A stretch of 64,000 nucleotides of DNA from Pectobacterium polonicum (GTDB lineage: Bacteria; Pseudomonadota; Gammaproteobacteria; Enterobacterales; Enterobacteriaceae). Both the position numbers and the translations under genes were made by a program. Below, in pieces: positions 44,445 to 54,990 of this stretch. The stretch covers positions 1 to 64,000 of the forward strand of contig NZ_RJTN01000022.1 of NCBI RefSeq assembly GCF_005497185.1, read 5' to 3'. The notes under the pieces were generated by a model that made no database searches, was not told the origin of the DNA, and saw only the letters and a list, made by a program, of their open reading frames with translations. The first letter of the stretch is position 1, and every line of letters starts with the position of its first letter.

Positions 44445-45227
44445 ATGATCCGTTCTTTGTGGATTGCAAAAACCGGCTTGAACGCTCAGCAGACCAATAT
44501 GGACGTTATTTCCAATAACTTGGCAAACGTCAGTACTAATGGTTTCAAGCGTCAGCGTGCGGTATTTGAAGACTTGATGTATCAAACCGTTCGTCAGCCC
44601 GGAGCTCAGTCTTCAGAACAAACCATGCTACCGTCCGGTTTGCAGTTAGGTACCGGGGTTCGTCCGGTATCAACAGAGCGTATTCATACTCAAGGGACGT
44701 TTTCCGAGACGGGTAACTCTAAGGATGTTGCTATTAAAGGGCAGGGGTTCTTTCAGGTTCAGTTGCCTGATGGTACGACTGCTTATACGCGTGACGGTGC
44801 TTTCCAGCTTGACGGTAACGGCCAGTTAGTGACGTCCAGTGGCTATCAGGTTCAGCCAGCCATTACTGTCCCAGCGAATGCAACTGAACTCAATATTGGT
44901 CGTGACGGTATTGTCAGCGTTAAATTGCAGGGGCAGGCGGCAACAAACCAGATTGGTCAGTTGACGTTGACGACCTTTATTAATGATAGCGGTCTTGAGA
45001 GCATGGGGGAAAATCTGTATTTGGAAACGGCCAGCTCTGGTGCGCCGAATGAAACGAACCCTGGTTTGAATGGTGCGGGTCTGCTATATCAAAAATATGT
45101 CGAAACCTCCAATGTCAATGTGGCTGAGGAATTGGTGTCGATGATTCAGACTCAGCGTGCTTATGAGATCAACAGTAAAGCAATTTCGTCTTCTGACCAG
45201 ATGTTGCAGAAATTGACTCAGCTGTAA
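44445..45227 (+). CDS. flgG: distal rod protein FlgG
   Basis: The 260-aa rod protein forms the distal rod that passes through the P and L rings. It begins [20 protein letters not shown], with [20 protein letters not shown] and the FlgG-specific loop downstream ([20 protein letters not shown]). It ends with the C-terminal helix [20 protein letters not shown]. Length equals E. coli FlgG (260). A 172-bp gap to flgH contains a small hairpin (AGAGC/GCTCT at 45256) but no gene. Confidence 0.97.
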   Translation: MIRSLWIAKTGLNAQQTNMDVISNNLANVSTNGFKRQRAVFEDLMYQTVRQPGAQSSEQTMLPSGLQLGTGVRPVSTERIHTQGTFSETGNSKDVAIKGQGFFQVQLPDGTTAYTRDGAFQLDGNGQLVTSSGYQVQPAITVPANATELNIGRDGIVSVKLQGQAATNQIGQLTLTTFINDSGLESMGENLYLETASSGAPNETNPGLNGAGLLYQKYVETSNVNVAEELVSMIQTQRAYEINSKAISSSDQMLQKLTQL

Positions 45228-45399
45228 TGTTGTAATCCGCTAATTTCATTAATGAGAGCAAACGCTCTGATGATTTGGCGGTGGTAGCATAGATAGCGTT
45301 TAACGGGGTAATGAAGGCCATAAGCAACCGAAATGGGGAATATGGTTTTGATTTACCCCGTGAATATGTGAAATAGATTAATTTAAGGCGATATCCGCA

Positions 45400-46119
45400 G
45401 TGATAATGAATGCAAAGTCGGTTATCAAACCACTCCGCCGACCCCGTCTGTTGGCATTGATCGCGATGTTAGCACTTAACGGCTGCGCCTATATTCCGCA
45501 TGATAAAGTTGTCACTGGGCCTACAACAGCCCAGCCGGGATCGCCAGTACTAGCGGGTCCTAATGGTTCTATTTTCCAAACCGTGCAGCCGATGAATTAT
45601 GGCTATCAGCCGATGTTTGAGGATCGTCGCCCGCGTAATATTGGTGACACATTGACGATTGTGTTGCAGGAAAACGTCAGTGCCAGTAAAAGCTCATCAG
45701 CGAATGCTGCGCGTAATGGTGCGTCGACGTTTGGTGTGGCTACGACACCACGCTACCTCGAAGGGCCATTGGGCAATAACCGTGCAGCTCTGAATGCTAC
45801 GGGCACAAATGATTTCACAGGGCAAGGCGGCGCCAATGCCAACAACACGTTTAGCGGAACGATTACAGTTACGGTGGGTCAGGTGTTAGCAAATGGCAAC
45901 CTGAGCGTCGTTGGTGAAAAACAAATTGCAATTAATCAGGGAACTGAGTTTATCCGTTTCTCTGGGGTTGTTAATCCGAGAACCATTAGTGGTAACAATT
46001 CGGTGCCATCAACTCAGGTTGCGGATGCGCGCATTGAATATGTCGGTAATGGCTATATTAACGAAGCGCAAAACATGGGCTGGTTGCAGCGGTTCTTCCT
46101 CAATGTTTCTCCGTTCTAA
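45400..46119 (+). CDS. flgH: outer-membrane L-ring lipoprotein FlgH
   Basis: The 239-aa protein has a lipoprotein signal peptide ending [11 protein letters not shown] (lipobox Cys near residue 29). The L-ring domain has [39 protein letters not shown] and [21 protein letters not shown]. It forms the outer-membrane bushing of the rod. The start is either GTG 45400, with AAGG 11 bp before, or ATG 45406; GTG has the better spacing. It is followed by flgI after 16 bp. Confidence 0.94.
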   Translation: MIMNAKSVIKPLRRPRLLALIAMLALNGCAYIPHDKVVTGPTTAQPGSPVLAGPNGSIFQTVQPMNYGYQPMFEDRRPRNIGDTLTIVLQENVSASKSSSANAARNGASTFGVATTPRYLEGPLGNNRAALNATGTNDFTGQGGANANNTFSGTITVTVGQVLANGNLSVVGEKQIAINQGTEFIRFSGVVNPRTISGNNSVPSTQVADARIEYVGNGYINEAQNMGWLQRFFLNVSPF

Positions 46120-46135
46120 GTTTAAGAGGCCTGTC

Positions 46136-47245
46136 ATGCGGATTACATCATTTTTCACTGTACTGCTGATGTTACTGACGCTGAATATTGCTCCTGCGTC
46201 TGCAGAGAGAATTCGCGATTTGGTTAATATCCAGGGCGTACGTGGTAATGCGTTGATTGGTTACGGTTTAGTGGTTGGATTGGATGGTTCTGGTGATCAG
46301 ACCATGCAAACACCGTTTACTACGCAAAGCTTAACCAACATGCTTTCCCAATTAGGGATCACCGTTCCTGCCGGAACGAACATGCAGTTGAAGAATGTAG
46401 CGGCAGTGATGGTAACGGCGGAACTTCCACCTTTTGGTAGGACAGGCCAAAATATTGATATCGTGGTGTCTTCACTCGGTAATGCGAAGAGCTTGCGTGG
46501 CGGGACGCTGCTGATGACTCCGCTAAAAGGGGTGGATAACCAAGTGTATGCTCTGGCTCAGGGTAACGTTTTGGTTGGCGGTGCAGGCGCTTCTGCTGGT
46601 GGAAGCAGTGTTCAGGTTAACCAGCTTGCAGGCGGTCGAATTAGCAACGGTGCCGTGATTGAGAGAGAATTGCCAAGTACGTTTGGCACATCAAATACGA
46701 TAATGTTGCAACTGAAGAACGACGATTTCTCGATGGCGCAGAAAGTGAGTGATGCGATCAACCGTTCTGGATACGGCGGTACCGCAAGCCCATTAGACTC
46801 ACGGACTATCCAGGTGCTTGCCCCGCATGGCAATAGCTCTCAGGTTCGCTTTTTAGCCGATATCCAGAATATCGAAGTTAGCATCGGTATTCAGGACGCC
46901 AAGGTTATTATCAACTCTCGCACTGGCTCTGTCGTGATGAATCGTGATGTTACCTTGGATAGCTGTGCTATTGCCCAGGGTAACCTTTCTGTAACGATTA
47001 ATCAGCAAGCTAATGTCAGTCAGCCGAACACGCCATTCGGTGGCGGTCAGACGGTAGTGACTCCACAAACAGAGATTTTAGTTCAGCAAGCAGGCGGTGC
47101 GTTACAGCGAGTCAATTCCAGCGCCAATCTTAACAATGTTGTGCGTGCACTGAACTCCTTGGGTGCAACGCCGATGGAGCTGATGTCTATTCTGCAGGCG
47201 ATGCAAAGCGCTGGCTGCTTGCGTGCCAAACTGGAAATTATCTGA
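46136..47245 (+). CDS. flgI: periplasmic P-ring protein FlgI
   Basis: The 369-aa protein has a signal peptide ([18 protein letters not shown], cut before ERIRD) and the FlgI body: [37 protein letters not shown] and [19 protein letters not shown]. It forms the P ring in the peptidoglycan layer with help from FlgA. ATG 46136 is chosen; the frame stays open upstream inside flgH. Its stop overlaps the flgJ ATG by one base. Confidence 0.97.
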   Translation: MRITSFFTVLLMLLTLNIAPASAERIRDLVNIQGVRGNALIGYGLVVGLDGSGDQTMQTPFTTQSLTNMLSQLGITVPAGTNMQLKNVAAVMVTAELPPFGRTGQNIDIVVSSLGNAKSLRGGTLLMTPLKGVDNQVYALAQGNVLVGGAGASAGGSSVQVNQLAGGRISNGAVIERELPSTFGTSNTIMLQLKNDDFSMAQKVSDAINRSGYGGTASPLDSRTIQVLAPHGNSSQVRFLADIQNIEVSIGIQDAKVIINSRTGSVVMNRDVTLDSCAIAQGNLSVTINQQANVSQPNTPFGGGQTVVTPQTEILVQQAGGALQRVNSSANLNNVVRALNSLGATPMELMSILQAMQSAGCLRAKLEII

Positions 47246-48207
47246 TGAGTGATATGCAGACGCTGAATAACGCGGCCTATGATGCACAGTCCCTGAATAC
47301 GTTGAAGCGTGAAGTTTCAGGTAACCCTCAAAGTAAAGAGGGTATCAGGGCCGTGGCGCAACAAATGGAAGGCGTGTTTGTACAATTAATGATGAAAAGT
47401 ATGCGCTCTGCGATTCCGCAGGACGGGCTCTTCAGCAGCGATCAGACGCGTCTGTATACCTCAATGTATGACCAGCAAATTGCTCAAGAGATTTCAACGA
47501 AGGGCAAGGGGCTAGGGCTCGCGGATGTTATGGTTGAACAATTGACTCGACAATCCCCAGATGCTACGTCGACTAAAGTTGCTGTGCCCTCGGTTCCATT
47601 AACATTCGATGGTGACGTACTCAAAAGTATGCCAATCGCGGCTGTGGAGCAAATGGTGCGTAAAGCGCTCCCCAAATTACCAAGTACTGGGTCAGCGCTG
47701 CCGCTATCCAATAGTAACTTTGTATCTCAGATTTCTTTACCGGCTCAGATTGCCAGTCAGAGTAGTGGCATACCTCATCACCTCATCATCGCCCAAGCCG
47801 CGCTTGAGTCTGGCTGGGGGCAGCGTGAAATTCCTACCGAAGATGGGCGGCCAAGCCACAATTTATTCGGTATCAAAGCTGGTGGCAGTTGGAATGGGCC
47901 GACAACTGAGATAACCACGACCGAGTATGAGCAGGGTGTGGCTAAAAAGGTAAAGGCCAGTTTCAGAGTTTACGATTCCTATATTGAAGCGATTGGCGAC
48001 TATGTGAAATTGCTGACTAATAACCCACGCTATTCTGCGGTGATGAGTGCCGGAACGGCTGAGCAAGCAGCCCATGCGTTGCAAAAAGCGGGTTATGCAA
48101 CAGACCCACAATATGCTCAGAAACTGGTTAGCATGATCCAACAAATGAAAAATTCAGGTGAGAAAGTAGCAAAAGCCTACACCCACGATTTGAGTCGGCT
48201 ATTTTGA
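47245..48207 (+). CDS. flgJ: rod cap / peptidoglycan hydrolase FlgJ
   Basis: The 320-aa protein has two parts. Residues 1-110 are the rod-capping domain (GIRAVAQQMEGVFVQLMMKS). Residues about 160-310 are a glucosaminidase-type muramidase domain with the acidic active site in AQAALESGWGQREI, and SHNLFGIKAGGSWNGP and SYIEAIGDYVKLLTNNPRY further on. It opens the cell wall for rod growth. Last gene of flgB-J, it is followed after 126 bp by flgK with its own promoter. Confidence 0.97.
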   Translation: MSDMQTLNNAAYDAQSLNTLKREVSGNPQSKEGIRAVAQQMEGVFVQLMMKSMRSAIPQDGLFSSDQTRLYTSMYDQQIAQEISTKGKGLGLADVMVEQLTRQSPDATSTKVAVPSVPLTFDGDVLKSMPIAAVEQMVRKALPKLPSTGSALPLSNSNFVSQISLPAQIASQSSGIPHHLIIAQAALESGWGQREIPTEDGRPSHNLFGIKAGGSWNGPTTEITTTEYEQGVAKKVKASFRVYDSYIEAIGDYVKLLTNNPRYSAVMSAGTAEQAAHALQKAGYATDPQYAQKLVSMIQQMKNSGEKVAKAYTHDLSRLF

Positions 48208-48216
48208 GTTTTTTAT

Positions 48217-48243
48217 TCAAGATTTGCACTTTCTGACCGATAA
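48217..48243 (+). promoter_or_regulatory. sigma-28 promoter of flgKL
   Basis: TCAAGATT, 11 bp (TGCACTTTCTG), ACCGATAA. The -10 box differs from GCCGATAA at one position and the -35 from TAAAGTTT at about three. It lies 90 bp before flgK, where Salmonella also has a class III promoter. Confidence 0.8.
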
Positions 48244-48333
48244 AGTAATTAACTTATGTAGCAGATTTGCTGCTTTCAGCATTTAGTTAACTGCGCAGAG
48301 CGAAGAGAGCCTGTGTAAAAGGAACAACACCCT

Positions 48334-50004
48334 ATGTCCAATTTAATTAACACCGCGATGAGTGGCTTAAAAGGTGCACAGGTTGCGCTGAATACCGTGA
48401 GTAATAACATTAGTAATCAGGCTGTTATTGGATATAGTCGGCAAAATACGATAATTGAACAAGCGATTAGCAGCAGCACATCGGCTGGATATATGGGCAA
48501 CGGTGTGAATGTTGTTAGCGTCGATCGCCAATATAATGAATTTATTAACAACCAATTGCGTTCTGCACAAACGACAAGCAGTTCAGTTTCTGCGTATTAC
48601 GATCAGATCTCTAAGATTGATAATCTGCTGGCCAGTAGTACCACCAGCCTTTCATCAGCGATACAAGGATTTTTTTCTAACTTACAGAACCTCACCAGTA
48701 ATTCTGGCGATTCCGCTACTCGCCAAACCGTGCTGGGTAAAGCTGAAGGGCTTGTAAACCAGTTTAAAGTTACTGATAAATATTTGCGTGACATGGACAG
48801 TGGCCTGAATACGCAAATTCAAAGTATCGTCGGGCAGGTTAATACTTATACTAATCAAATTGCATCTTTAAATAACGATATCAATCGGTTGCTGGGTGCA
48901 AATAGTGGTGCAATGCCTAATGATCTTCTCGATCAGCGCGATCACTTGGTTGACCAACTCAATAAATTAGTCGGTGTCGATGTCGTTATTCAGGATGGAA
49001 CTGTTTATAACGTCGCGTTAAAAAATGGGACTAACTTAGTTCAGGCGGGTAGCAGTAATCAATTGGTAGCAATTGGTTCGAGTAATGATGGGGCTCGCCT
49101 TACCGTTGGTTATAAAGACCAGGCAGATAATGTCACCACGTTGAATGAGAGTTCGTTAACTGGCGGCTCATTAGGGGGATTACTTTCCTTCCGTTCAGAG
49201 ACGCTGGATGGGACGCGCAATCAGTTAGGGCAATTAGCGCTGGCATTTGCTGATGCATTTAATATCCAACATCAAAAAGGTTACGGCCGCGATGGCGTTG
49301 CAGACAGAGAGTTCTTCGCGTTTGGTAAAGCTGTTGTCTTGGGTGACAGTAAAAATGGCGGCACAGCTACGTTAACGCCATCTTACACTGATACCAAAGA
49401 CGTACAGGCAACGAATTATGCGGTTAAATATGATGGTGCGAATTGGCAAGTTACCCGTTTATCTGACAATTCAACCTTTACGGCAGCGGTAGACGTTTCT
49501 GATAACAGCCTGAATTTTGATGGTATCAAGATGGCTATCACGGGGACTCCTGCAGCGAATGACAGCTTCTTACTTAAACCAGTGAACGATGTCATTATTA
49601 ATATGTCGGTAGCTATTTCCGATCCTGATAAAATTGCAGCCGCCGCTGCTTTTGATGCGGATGGCAATTCTATACCTTTTGGTGGTGTGAGTGATAACAC
49701 CAATGCTAAAGCGTTACTTGCGCTGCAAAATGAAAAGATTGTAGGTGGCAAAGCTAGCGTGTCTGGCGCGTATGCAGGGATGGTTGGTTCGATTGGTAAT
49801 CAGGCCAGTACGCTGAAGATAAATAACGCATCGCAGCAAAACGTTGTCAAGCAACTGACGGCAGAACAGCAGTCTGTATCTGGTGTGAATCTAGATGAAG
49901 AGTACGGCGATCTGATGCGTTATCAACAATATTACATGGCAAATGCTCAGGTCATCAAAACAGCACAATCCATATTTGATGCACTTTTAGCAGCCCGTGG
50001 CTAA
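48334..50004 (+). CDS. flgK: hook-filament junction protein FlgK (HAP1)
   Basis: The 556-aa protein has the N-terminal D0/D1 (LINTAMSGLKGAQVALNTVS, SNNISNQAVIGYSRQNTI) and the C-terminal D1/D0 helix (LDEEYGDLMRYQQYYMANAQ). It forms the first junction ring between hook and filament and is delivered by FlgN. Its length matches E. coli FlgK (547). AAAGGAACAAC precedes the ATG. FlgL follows after 31 bp. Confidence 0.97.
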   Translation: MSNLINTAMSGLKGAQVALNTVSNNISNQAVIGYSRQNTIIEQAISSSTSAGYMGNGVNVVSVDRQYNEFINNQLRSAQTTSSSVSAYYDQISKIDNLLASSTTSLSSAIQGFFSNLQNLTSNSGDSATRQTVLGKAEGLVNQFKVTDKYLRDMDSGLNTQIQSIVGQVNTYTNQIASLNNDINRLLGANSGAMPNDLLDQRDHLVDQLNKLVGVDVVIQDGTVYNVALKNGTNLVQAGSSNQLVAIGSSNDGARLTVGYKDQADNVTTLNESSLTGGSLGGLLSFRSETLDGTRNQLGQLALAFADAFNIQHQKGYGRDGVADREFFAFGKAVVLGDSKNGGTATLTPSYTDTKDVQATNYAVKYDGANWQVTRLSDNSTFTAAVDVSDNSLNFDGIKMAITGTPAANDSFLLKPVNDVIINMSVAISDPDKIAAAAAFDADGNSIPFGGVSDNTNAKALLALQNEKIVGGKASVSGAYAGMVGSIGNQASTLKINNASQQNVVKQLTAEQQSVSGVNLDEEYGDLMRYQQYYMANAQVIKTAQSIFDALLAARG

Positions 50005-50035
50005 TCTGACCAATTGAGAAAGAGGAATTGATACC

Positions 50036-50992
50036 ATGCGCTTAAGCACCAGCATGATATACCAGCAAAATATGCAAGGCATTGTTAATGGTCAGACAAC
50101 ATGGCAAAAAACGGGTGAACAATTGTCAACCGGTAAACGTGTTGTGAATCCATCGGACGATCCGATAGCGGCAGCGAATGTCATTATGCTTGGTCAAGCT
50201 CAATCAGAAAACAGTCAGTACACATTGGCACGTACGTTTGCTAAGCAAAGTATGTCGTTGGAAGATTCTATTCTGAATAGCAGCGTTATTACTATTACTA
50301 GTGCATTGACGGAAGTGATTAGCGGTGGTGGTATTAAGAGCGATGATGACCGTAAATCAAATGCGACCGCGCTGCGTGGGATGAAGGCTGAATTACTTAA
50401 TCTTGCAAACAGCACTGATGGTAACGGAAATTATATCTTTGCAGGCTATGAAACGGATAAAACCCCTTTCGCAGATAGTGCAACAGGCATCAAATATGTT
50501 GGCGGAGATAAGGCGATTTCACAGCGCGTGGACGCGTCTCGAAATATGAATGTTAGCCATGTCGGTTCTACGGTTTTCAATGCTGTAACGGGAGATGCTA
50601 AAAAAGAGCCAGATGGTAGTATCCAATCGGACTTATTTGAAACATTGGATATTGCAATTAAAGCGCTTGAAACACCGCTTGATGGTGCTGACGATGCAAC
50701 AATAGCTGATGTTGAAGCAAAATTGGCAACGGCTAATCGTGGTTTAAATAACTCTATAAACAATATTTCTTCTGTTCGTGCAGAATTAGGTATTCAACTT
50801 AATGAGATCGATACTCTAGATTCTATCGGTAAAGACCGTGATGTGACCAACAAATCAACGTTGTCACAGTTGGAGGATACCAACTGGGTTGAAGCTATTT
50901 CGTCCTATATGATGCAACGAGATTCTTTGCAGGCTTCTTATACAGCATTTCAGAATATGCAAGGCATGTCGTTATTTCAGATAAATCGGTAA
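50036..50992 (+). CDS. flgL: hook-filament junction protein FlgL (HAP3)
   Basis: The 318-aa flagellin-like junction protein begins RLSTSMIYQQNMQGIVNGQT and has STGKRVVNPSDDPIAAANVI. The C-terminal part includes the helix with DRDVTNKSTLSQLEDTNWVE. It forms the second junction ring, on which FliD and then flagellin assemble. The following 308-bp gap to fliR is non-coding and contains two terminators (51031-51057, 51059-51104) and a 7-bp inverted repeat CGTGTAG/CTACACG at 51178-51198. In E. coli fliR is instead followed by rcsA and dsrB. Confidence 0.97.
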   Translation: MRLSTSMIYQQNMQGIVNGQTTWQKTGEQLSTGKRVVNPSDDPIAAANVIMLGQAQSENSQYTLARTFAKQSMSLEDSILNSSVITITSALTEVISGGGIKSDDDRKSNATALRGMKAELLNLANSTDGNGNYIFAGYETDKTPFADSATGIKYVGGDKAISQRVDASRNMNVSHVGSTVFNAVTGDAKKEPDGSIQSDLFETLDIAIKALETPLDGADDATIADVEAKLATANRGLNNSINNISSVRAELGIQLNEIDTLDSIGKDRDVTNKSTLSQLEDTNWVEAISSYMMQRDSLQASYTAFQNMQGMSLFQINR

Positions 50993-51030
50993 TAAGTGAA
51001 ACTAAACGATACTCTTTGCATTCAAATTTG

Positions 51031-51057
51031 AATACGCTTAAACCGGGCGTATTTTTT
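51031..51057 (+). terminator. rho-independent terminator after flgKL
   Basis: AATACGC (51031-51037) pairs with GCGTATT (51047-51053), followed by four more T. It ends the flgKL transcript. Confidence 0.8.
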
Positions 51058-51058
51058 A

Positions 51059-51104
51059 GGCATGTCACCTTTTCATTATACTGAATGGTGACATGCCGTT
51101 TTTT
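51059..51104. terminator. second strong terminator between flgL and fliR
   Basis: GGCATGTCACC (51059-51069) pairs perfectly with GGTGACATGCC (51087-51097), followed by six T. The minus strand also reads GGCATG..., but without a matching T-run, so it mainly serves the plus strand. Two terminators in tandem give a firm stop. Confidence 0.8.
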
Positions 51105-51300
51105 ACTAATCATGAATTTCACTTCTCTATACTATTTATTTTCATGTCATTCTCTCACCGCTTAGCGTACCTACATCCGTGTAGTTATTATCTACACGTC
51201 GTTTATTTCAATCACAGTCTATGTGTCCATGTAACGAGTTAGGATTAACGCATTTATTACCGATGCGGAATTCGTGTTGTACGCGCTTTCATAGATAGCT

Positions 51301-52086
51301 CTAAGAGCCTGCTAGTTGGGTAAGAATATCAGCGAGTAAATCGAATACCTCACTGAATAAATGCTCTGCGAATGGTGGGATTAGCGGGAGTAATAAGCCT
51401 ATCGTCATGATTCCGATAGTGAGGGTAATCGGGAAGCCAACAACAAATATTGAGAGCTGGGGGGCCATGCGGTTAAGCATACCTAACGCCAGGTTGATAG
51501 TTAGCAAGAGGGTTATGATGGGTAGCGCCAGCATCAATCCGTTAATAAAAATCAATCCACCGGCACGTGCCAGAGCAAGGAAAGCATGGCTATTAATGGG
51601 AGCAGTACCGATGGGCAGGGTATAGAAGCTATCTGCCAATAACGAGATCAGCCAGAGATGTCCATCAAAGGTTAAAAACAGTAATATGGCGAGAATATTC
51701 AGGAAACGAGCTATTACTGGCATATTCGGACCGCCAGTCGGATCAAAGAAAGTCGCAAAGGCGAGACCCATCTGTAAACCAATAAGTTCCCCCGCGTGGC
51801 GAATAGCGGCAAATGCCAACTGCATTGACAAACCGAGAGTTACACCGATGAGGATTTGCTGTATTAGCAGCCACACGCCCGAGACAGAAAAAATGGGCGT
51901 TGTGTTTAGCGGTAAATAGGGTGCAACGAGCAGGGTAATCAGCACTCCCAGACCTATTTTCACTCGGTTAGCGATAGCTCTTTCGTTAAAGACTGGCGCA
52001 GTACTGATCAGTGCGAGAATTCTGACAAAGGGCCAGAAAAACTGGCTAACCCAATTCACCATGTCCCAGCTGTTAAACGTCAGCAT
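51301..52086 (-). CDS. fliR: flagellar export gate protein FliR
   Basis: The 261-aa protein has about six hydrophobic spans and belongs to the export gate with FliP and FliQ. Recognisable parts are [40 protein letters not shown] and [20 protein letters not shown]. It is the last gene of the leftward fliLMNOPQR run; its start follows the fliQ stop by 2 bp. Length equals E. coli FliR (261). Confidence 0.97.
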   Translation of the reverse strand: MLTFNSWDMVNWVSQFFWPFVRILALISTAPVFNERAIANRVKIGLGVLITLLVAPYLPLNTTPIFSVSGVWLLIQQILIGVTLGLSMQLAFAAIRHAGELIGLQMGLAFATFFDPTGGPNMPVIARFLNILAILLFLTFDGHLWLISLLADSFYTLPIGTAPINSHAFLALARAGGLIFINGLMLALPIITLLLTINLALGMLNRMAPQLSIFVVGFPITLTIGIMTIGLLLPLIPPFAEHLFSEVFDLLADILTQLAGS

Positions 52087-52088
52087 GT

Positions 52089-52358
52089 TTACCCAATAAT
52101 ATTAGGTAACTGGCCGAATAGCGTACGCATATAGTCCAGCATCAGGTTTAACATCCAAGGACCAGCGATCACTAAGGTGAAAAACACGGTTAGGATTTTA
52201 GGAATAAACGATAATGTCATTTCGTTTATTTGGGTAGCTGCCTGCAAAAGGCTAATAGTCAGACCGCTGAGCAGAGCCGCCATCAGAGGAGGGGCAGCTA
52301 GTGCCAATGCGACTTTCATTGCTTCATAGCCAAGTGCCATCACCGATTCTGGTGTCAT
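52089..52358 (-). CDS. fliQ: flagellar export gate protein FliQ
   Basis: The 89-aa protein has two membrane helices: [20 protein letters not shown] and [19 protein letters not shown], with [13 protein letters not shown] between. Four copies join five FliP and one FliR in the export channel. The length matches E. coli (89). It is placed between fliP (12-bp gap) and fliR. Confidence 0.97.
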   Translation of the reverse strand: MTPESVMALGYEAMKVALALAAPPLMAALLSGLTISLLQAATQINEMTLSFIPKILTVFFTLVIAGPWMLNLMLDYMRTLFGQLPNIIG

Positions 52359-52370
52359 AGTCGGATTCCT

Positions 52371-53147
52371 CTAACTGTAAAAACTTTGGGCTAATGAACC
52401 AAGTAGCAGTTGCCAGCCATCGACTAATACGAAAAGCATGAGTTTAAAAGGCAAAGAAATGGTAGCTGGGGGAACCATCATCATCCCCAGTGCCATCAAT
52501 ACACTGGCAACAACGAGATCGATGATAAGGAAGGGAATAAAGACGGTAAAGCCAATTTGGAAAGCTGTTTTTAATTCACTTGTCACAAACGCGGGAAGAA
52601 GTACGCGCATCGGCACCGCTTCAGGCCCCTGAATTTCTGGAATTTCTGCCAGCCTTGTAAACAGCGCCAGATCGGTTTCCCTCGTTTGTCGCAGCATGAA
52701 TTCACGTACTGGTTCTGCGCCGCGTTCGATGGCGACTTCCATGCTGATTTGATCTTGGCTGAATGGAAGATAGGCCTCGTCATAAACACGATTTAATACT
52801 GGCGACATAACAAAAAATGTCAGAAACAGCGTCAATCCTAGCAACACTTGGTTTGGCGGTGCAGTGGGTGTACCCAACGCATTGCGTAACAAACTTAATA
52901 CAATGATGATTCGGGTGAAGCTGGTCATCATTAGCAATGCGGCGGGAATAAAAGTTAATGACGTGAGGAAAACCAACGTCTGTACTGATAGCGTCCAGCT
53001 CTGTCCGCCATTAGGTAGCGGTTGAGTCACAATTCCCGGAAGCTGTGCCCATACTGACGGCGCCATGAATAATAAACCGATGGCTAAGCTATAGCGCAGT
53101 GTATGAAGAAAGGTAGTGATACTACAATATTTAGACAACGCTCTCAT
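52371..53147 (-). CDS. fliP: flagellar export gate protein FliP
   Basis: The 258-aa protein has a cleavable signal peptide ([15 protein letters not shown]), unusual for a channel subunit but typical for FliP, and four later spans. Conserved blocks are [39 protein letters not shown] and [19 protein letters not shown]. It forms the pentameric core of the export gate. Start ATG 53147 overlaps the fliO end by 4 bp. Confidence 0.97.
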   Translation of the reverse strand: MRALSKYCSITTFLHTLRYSLAIGLLFMAPSVWAQLPGIVTQPLPNGGQSWTLSVQTLVFLTSLTFIPAALLMMTSFTRIIIVLSLLRNALGTPTAPPNQVLLGLTLFLTFFVMSPVLNRVYDEAYLPFSQDQISMEVAIERGAEPVREFMLRQTRETDLALFTRLAEIPEIQGPEAVPMRVLLPAFVTSELKTAFQIGFTVFIPFLIIDLVVASVLMALGMMMVPPATISLPFKLMLFVLVDGWQLLLGSLAQSFYS

Positions 53148-53566
53148 TCCGATTTTTCCGGACGCTTTAAAACTCTCTTTAACAGTTGATTAAAATCTGC
53201 CGGCTTGCTATCGCCTACAGATGAACTGTCATTGGTTGGTTGTGCTGGGAGCGTATGCAGTGGCGTGACTTGCTGAGGAGTAACACCTAATACTAACCAG
53301 GTATTATCCACTTCGACAATAACGACACGCTCACGTTGGCCGACAGAGCAACTGGATACGACTTTTAGCAACTTGTTTTGTTTGGCTTGCGGAGCAAAAC
53401 CGAGTTTACGGGCAAGCCAGGCAATGAGTAGAATAAATAACAAAATGCCGGCAAGTACGCTACCGACCTGTGTCAGTAGCATGCTGCCAGTAAGTGGTGG
53501 CCCAGTAACAAGAGTTGATTGTTGGCTTGCTACTGAAGTCGGGGGTGATACCGAAACTGTTGCCAT
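53144..53566 (-). CDS. fliO: flagellar export assembly protein FliO
   Basis: The 140-aa protein has one membrane helix ([20 protein letters not shown]) after a short Ser/Thr-rich N-terminus, and a cytoplasmic domain ([36 protein letters not shown]). FliO helps assemble the FliP ring and is not in the final gate. It starts one base into the fliN stop and ends 4 bp inside fliP. Confidence 0.93.
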   Translation of the reverse strand: MATVSVSPPTSVASQQSTLVTGPPLTGSMLLTQVGSVLAGILLFILLIAWLARKLGFAPQAKQNKLLKVVSSCSVGQRERVVIVEVDNTWLVLGVTPQQVTPLHTLPAQPTNDSSSVGDSKPADFNQLLKRVLKRPEKSE

Positions 53567-53979
53567 TAACGACTCAAGCGGCGCATACGTTCAGAGGGTG
53601 TCATGATATCGGTAATACGAACACCATACTTATCAGAAACGACGACGACTTCTCCCTGTGCGATCAAATAGCCATTGATCAGGATATCCAGCGGTTCACC
53701 TGCTAAGCCATCAAGTGCAACAACAGATCCCTGAGTCAAACGCAGGAGTTCCTTTATCGTCATTTTGGTTCGGCCAAGCTCAACGGTAAGTTTAACCGGA
53801 ATATCCAATATCAGATCGATATCTTGTAGGGCACCTAGCGGGTCATGACCTTCTAACGACTTAAAAATGCCTTCCGTTGTCGCGGCCGGTTTTTCTGCAG
53901 CCTGCTGCTCGTTAAATGCATCAGCCCACAGATCGTCCACTGATTCCTTGTCGTCGGACGGTTTCTTGGTGTCACTCAT
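53566..53979 (-). CDS. fliN: flagellar motor switch protein FliN
   Basis: The 137-aa protein is the C-ring component at the base of the rotor. Its SpoA domain is clear: LILDIPVKLTVELGRTKMTI, SVVALDGLAGEPLDILINGY and YGVRITDIMTPSERMRRLS. It binds CheY-P and FliH. It overlaps fliM by 8 bp and fliO by 1 bp. Length equals E. coli FliN (137). Confidence 0.97.
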   Translation of the reverse strand: MSDTKKPSDDKESVDDLWADAFNEQQAAEKPAATTEGIFKSLEGHDPLGALQDIDLILDIPVKLTVELGRTKMTIKELLRLTQGSVVALDGLAGEPLDILINGYLIAQGEVVVVSDKYGVRITDIMTPSERMRRLSR

Positions 53980-54985
53980 GGGGCTGTTCCTCGTTATCCA
54001 GAGAATTCAATATAGGGTTAATCAAATGTTCAACACGTAGAGCATATTGCCCGTTCAATGTACCATACTGGCTGGTCAGAACTGGTACACCGTCAACATG
54101 GGCAACGATCTTTTCAGGTTTGTCGATCGGTAACACATCGCCGGGTTGTAACTTCAGAATTTTGGAAAGTCGCAACGGAATATCTACAAAATTTGCGACT
54201 AATTCCAGCTCGGAATGTTGTACCTGCTTGGCTAAGGTATCCCGCCAGCTCTGATCTTCTTGTCGCGAGTTTTCCAATGGTGGGTTCGCGAGCAGTTCAC
54301 GTAGCGGCTCTATCATTGAAAAAGGAATACAGATGTTAAATTCACCGGTTAATGAACCGATTTCAACATGGAACGGTGTGGTCACAACGATATCATTAGG
54401 CGACGTCGTAATGTTGGTGAACTTGACCTGCATTTCTGAACGCACGTATTCGATATCAAGTTTATAAATCGCGTTCCAGGCTTCACCATAGGCTTCCAGC
54501 GCCAGACGTAACATACGCTTCACGACGCGCTGCTCGGTATGGGTAAATTCACGCCCTTCTACTTTTGTCGGGAAACGTCCATCGCCACCGAAGAGATTAT
54601 CTACGGCGATAAACACCAGGCTTGGCGAGAACACAAATAGCGCGGTGCCACGTAGTGGTTTTAAGTGAATCAAATTCAGGTTCGTCGGTACTGGAAGATT
54701 CCTTGCAAACTCGTGGTAAGGCTGGATTTTAATCCCTCCCACAGTAATGTCAGGACTACGGCGCAGTAGGTTAAACAGAGCCATACGAAACTGGCGAGCA
54801 AAACGCTCATTAATAATTTCTAATGCTTGTAAACGCTCACGGATAACGCGCCGTTGAGTATTCGGATCATAGGGTTTTACATCCCCATCCGTTTTTGATA
54901 ACGCATTTGTATCAGCGTCACTATCGCCGCTGTCACCGTTTAATAATGCATCAATCTCTGCTTGTGAAAGAATACTATCGCCCAT
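53972..54985 (-). CDS. fliM: flagellar motor switch protein FliM
   Basis: The 337-aa protein has the N-terminal CheY-P-binding peptide (ILSQAEIDALLNGDSG), a middle domain contacting FliG (GGIKIQPYHEFARNLPVPTN and YVRSEMQVKFTNI), and a C-terminal FliN-like SpoA domain (LSKILKLQPGDVLPID). It passes the CheY-P signal to FliG and reverses rotation. The gene starts 5 bp after fliL. The length is close to E. coli (334). Confidence 0.97.
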   Translation of the reverse strand: MGDSILSQAEIDALLNGDSGDSDADTNALSKTDGDVKPYDPNTQRRVIRERLQALEIINERFARQFRMALFNLLRRSPDITVGGIKIQPYHEFARNLPVPTNLNLIHLKPLRGTALFVFSPSLVFIAVDNLFGGDGRFPTKVEGREFTHTEQRVVKRMLRLALEAYGEAWNAIYKLDIEYVRSEMQVKFTNITTSPNDIVVTTPFHVEIGSLTGEFNICIPFSMIEPLRELLANPPLENSRQEDQSWRDTLAKQVQHSELELVANFVDIPLRLSKILKLQPGDVLPIDKPEKIVAHVDGVPVLTSQYGTLNGQYALRVEHLINPILNSLDNEEQPHE

Positions 54986-54990
54986 AATGG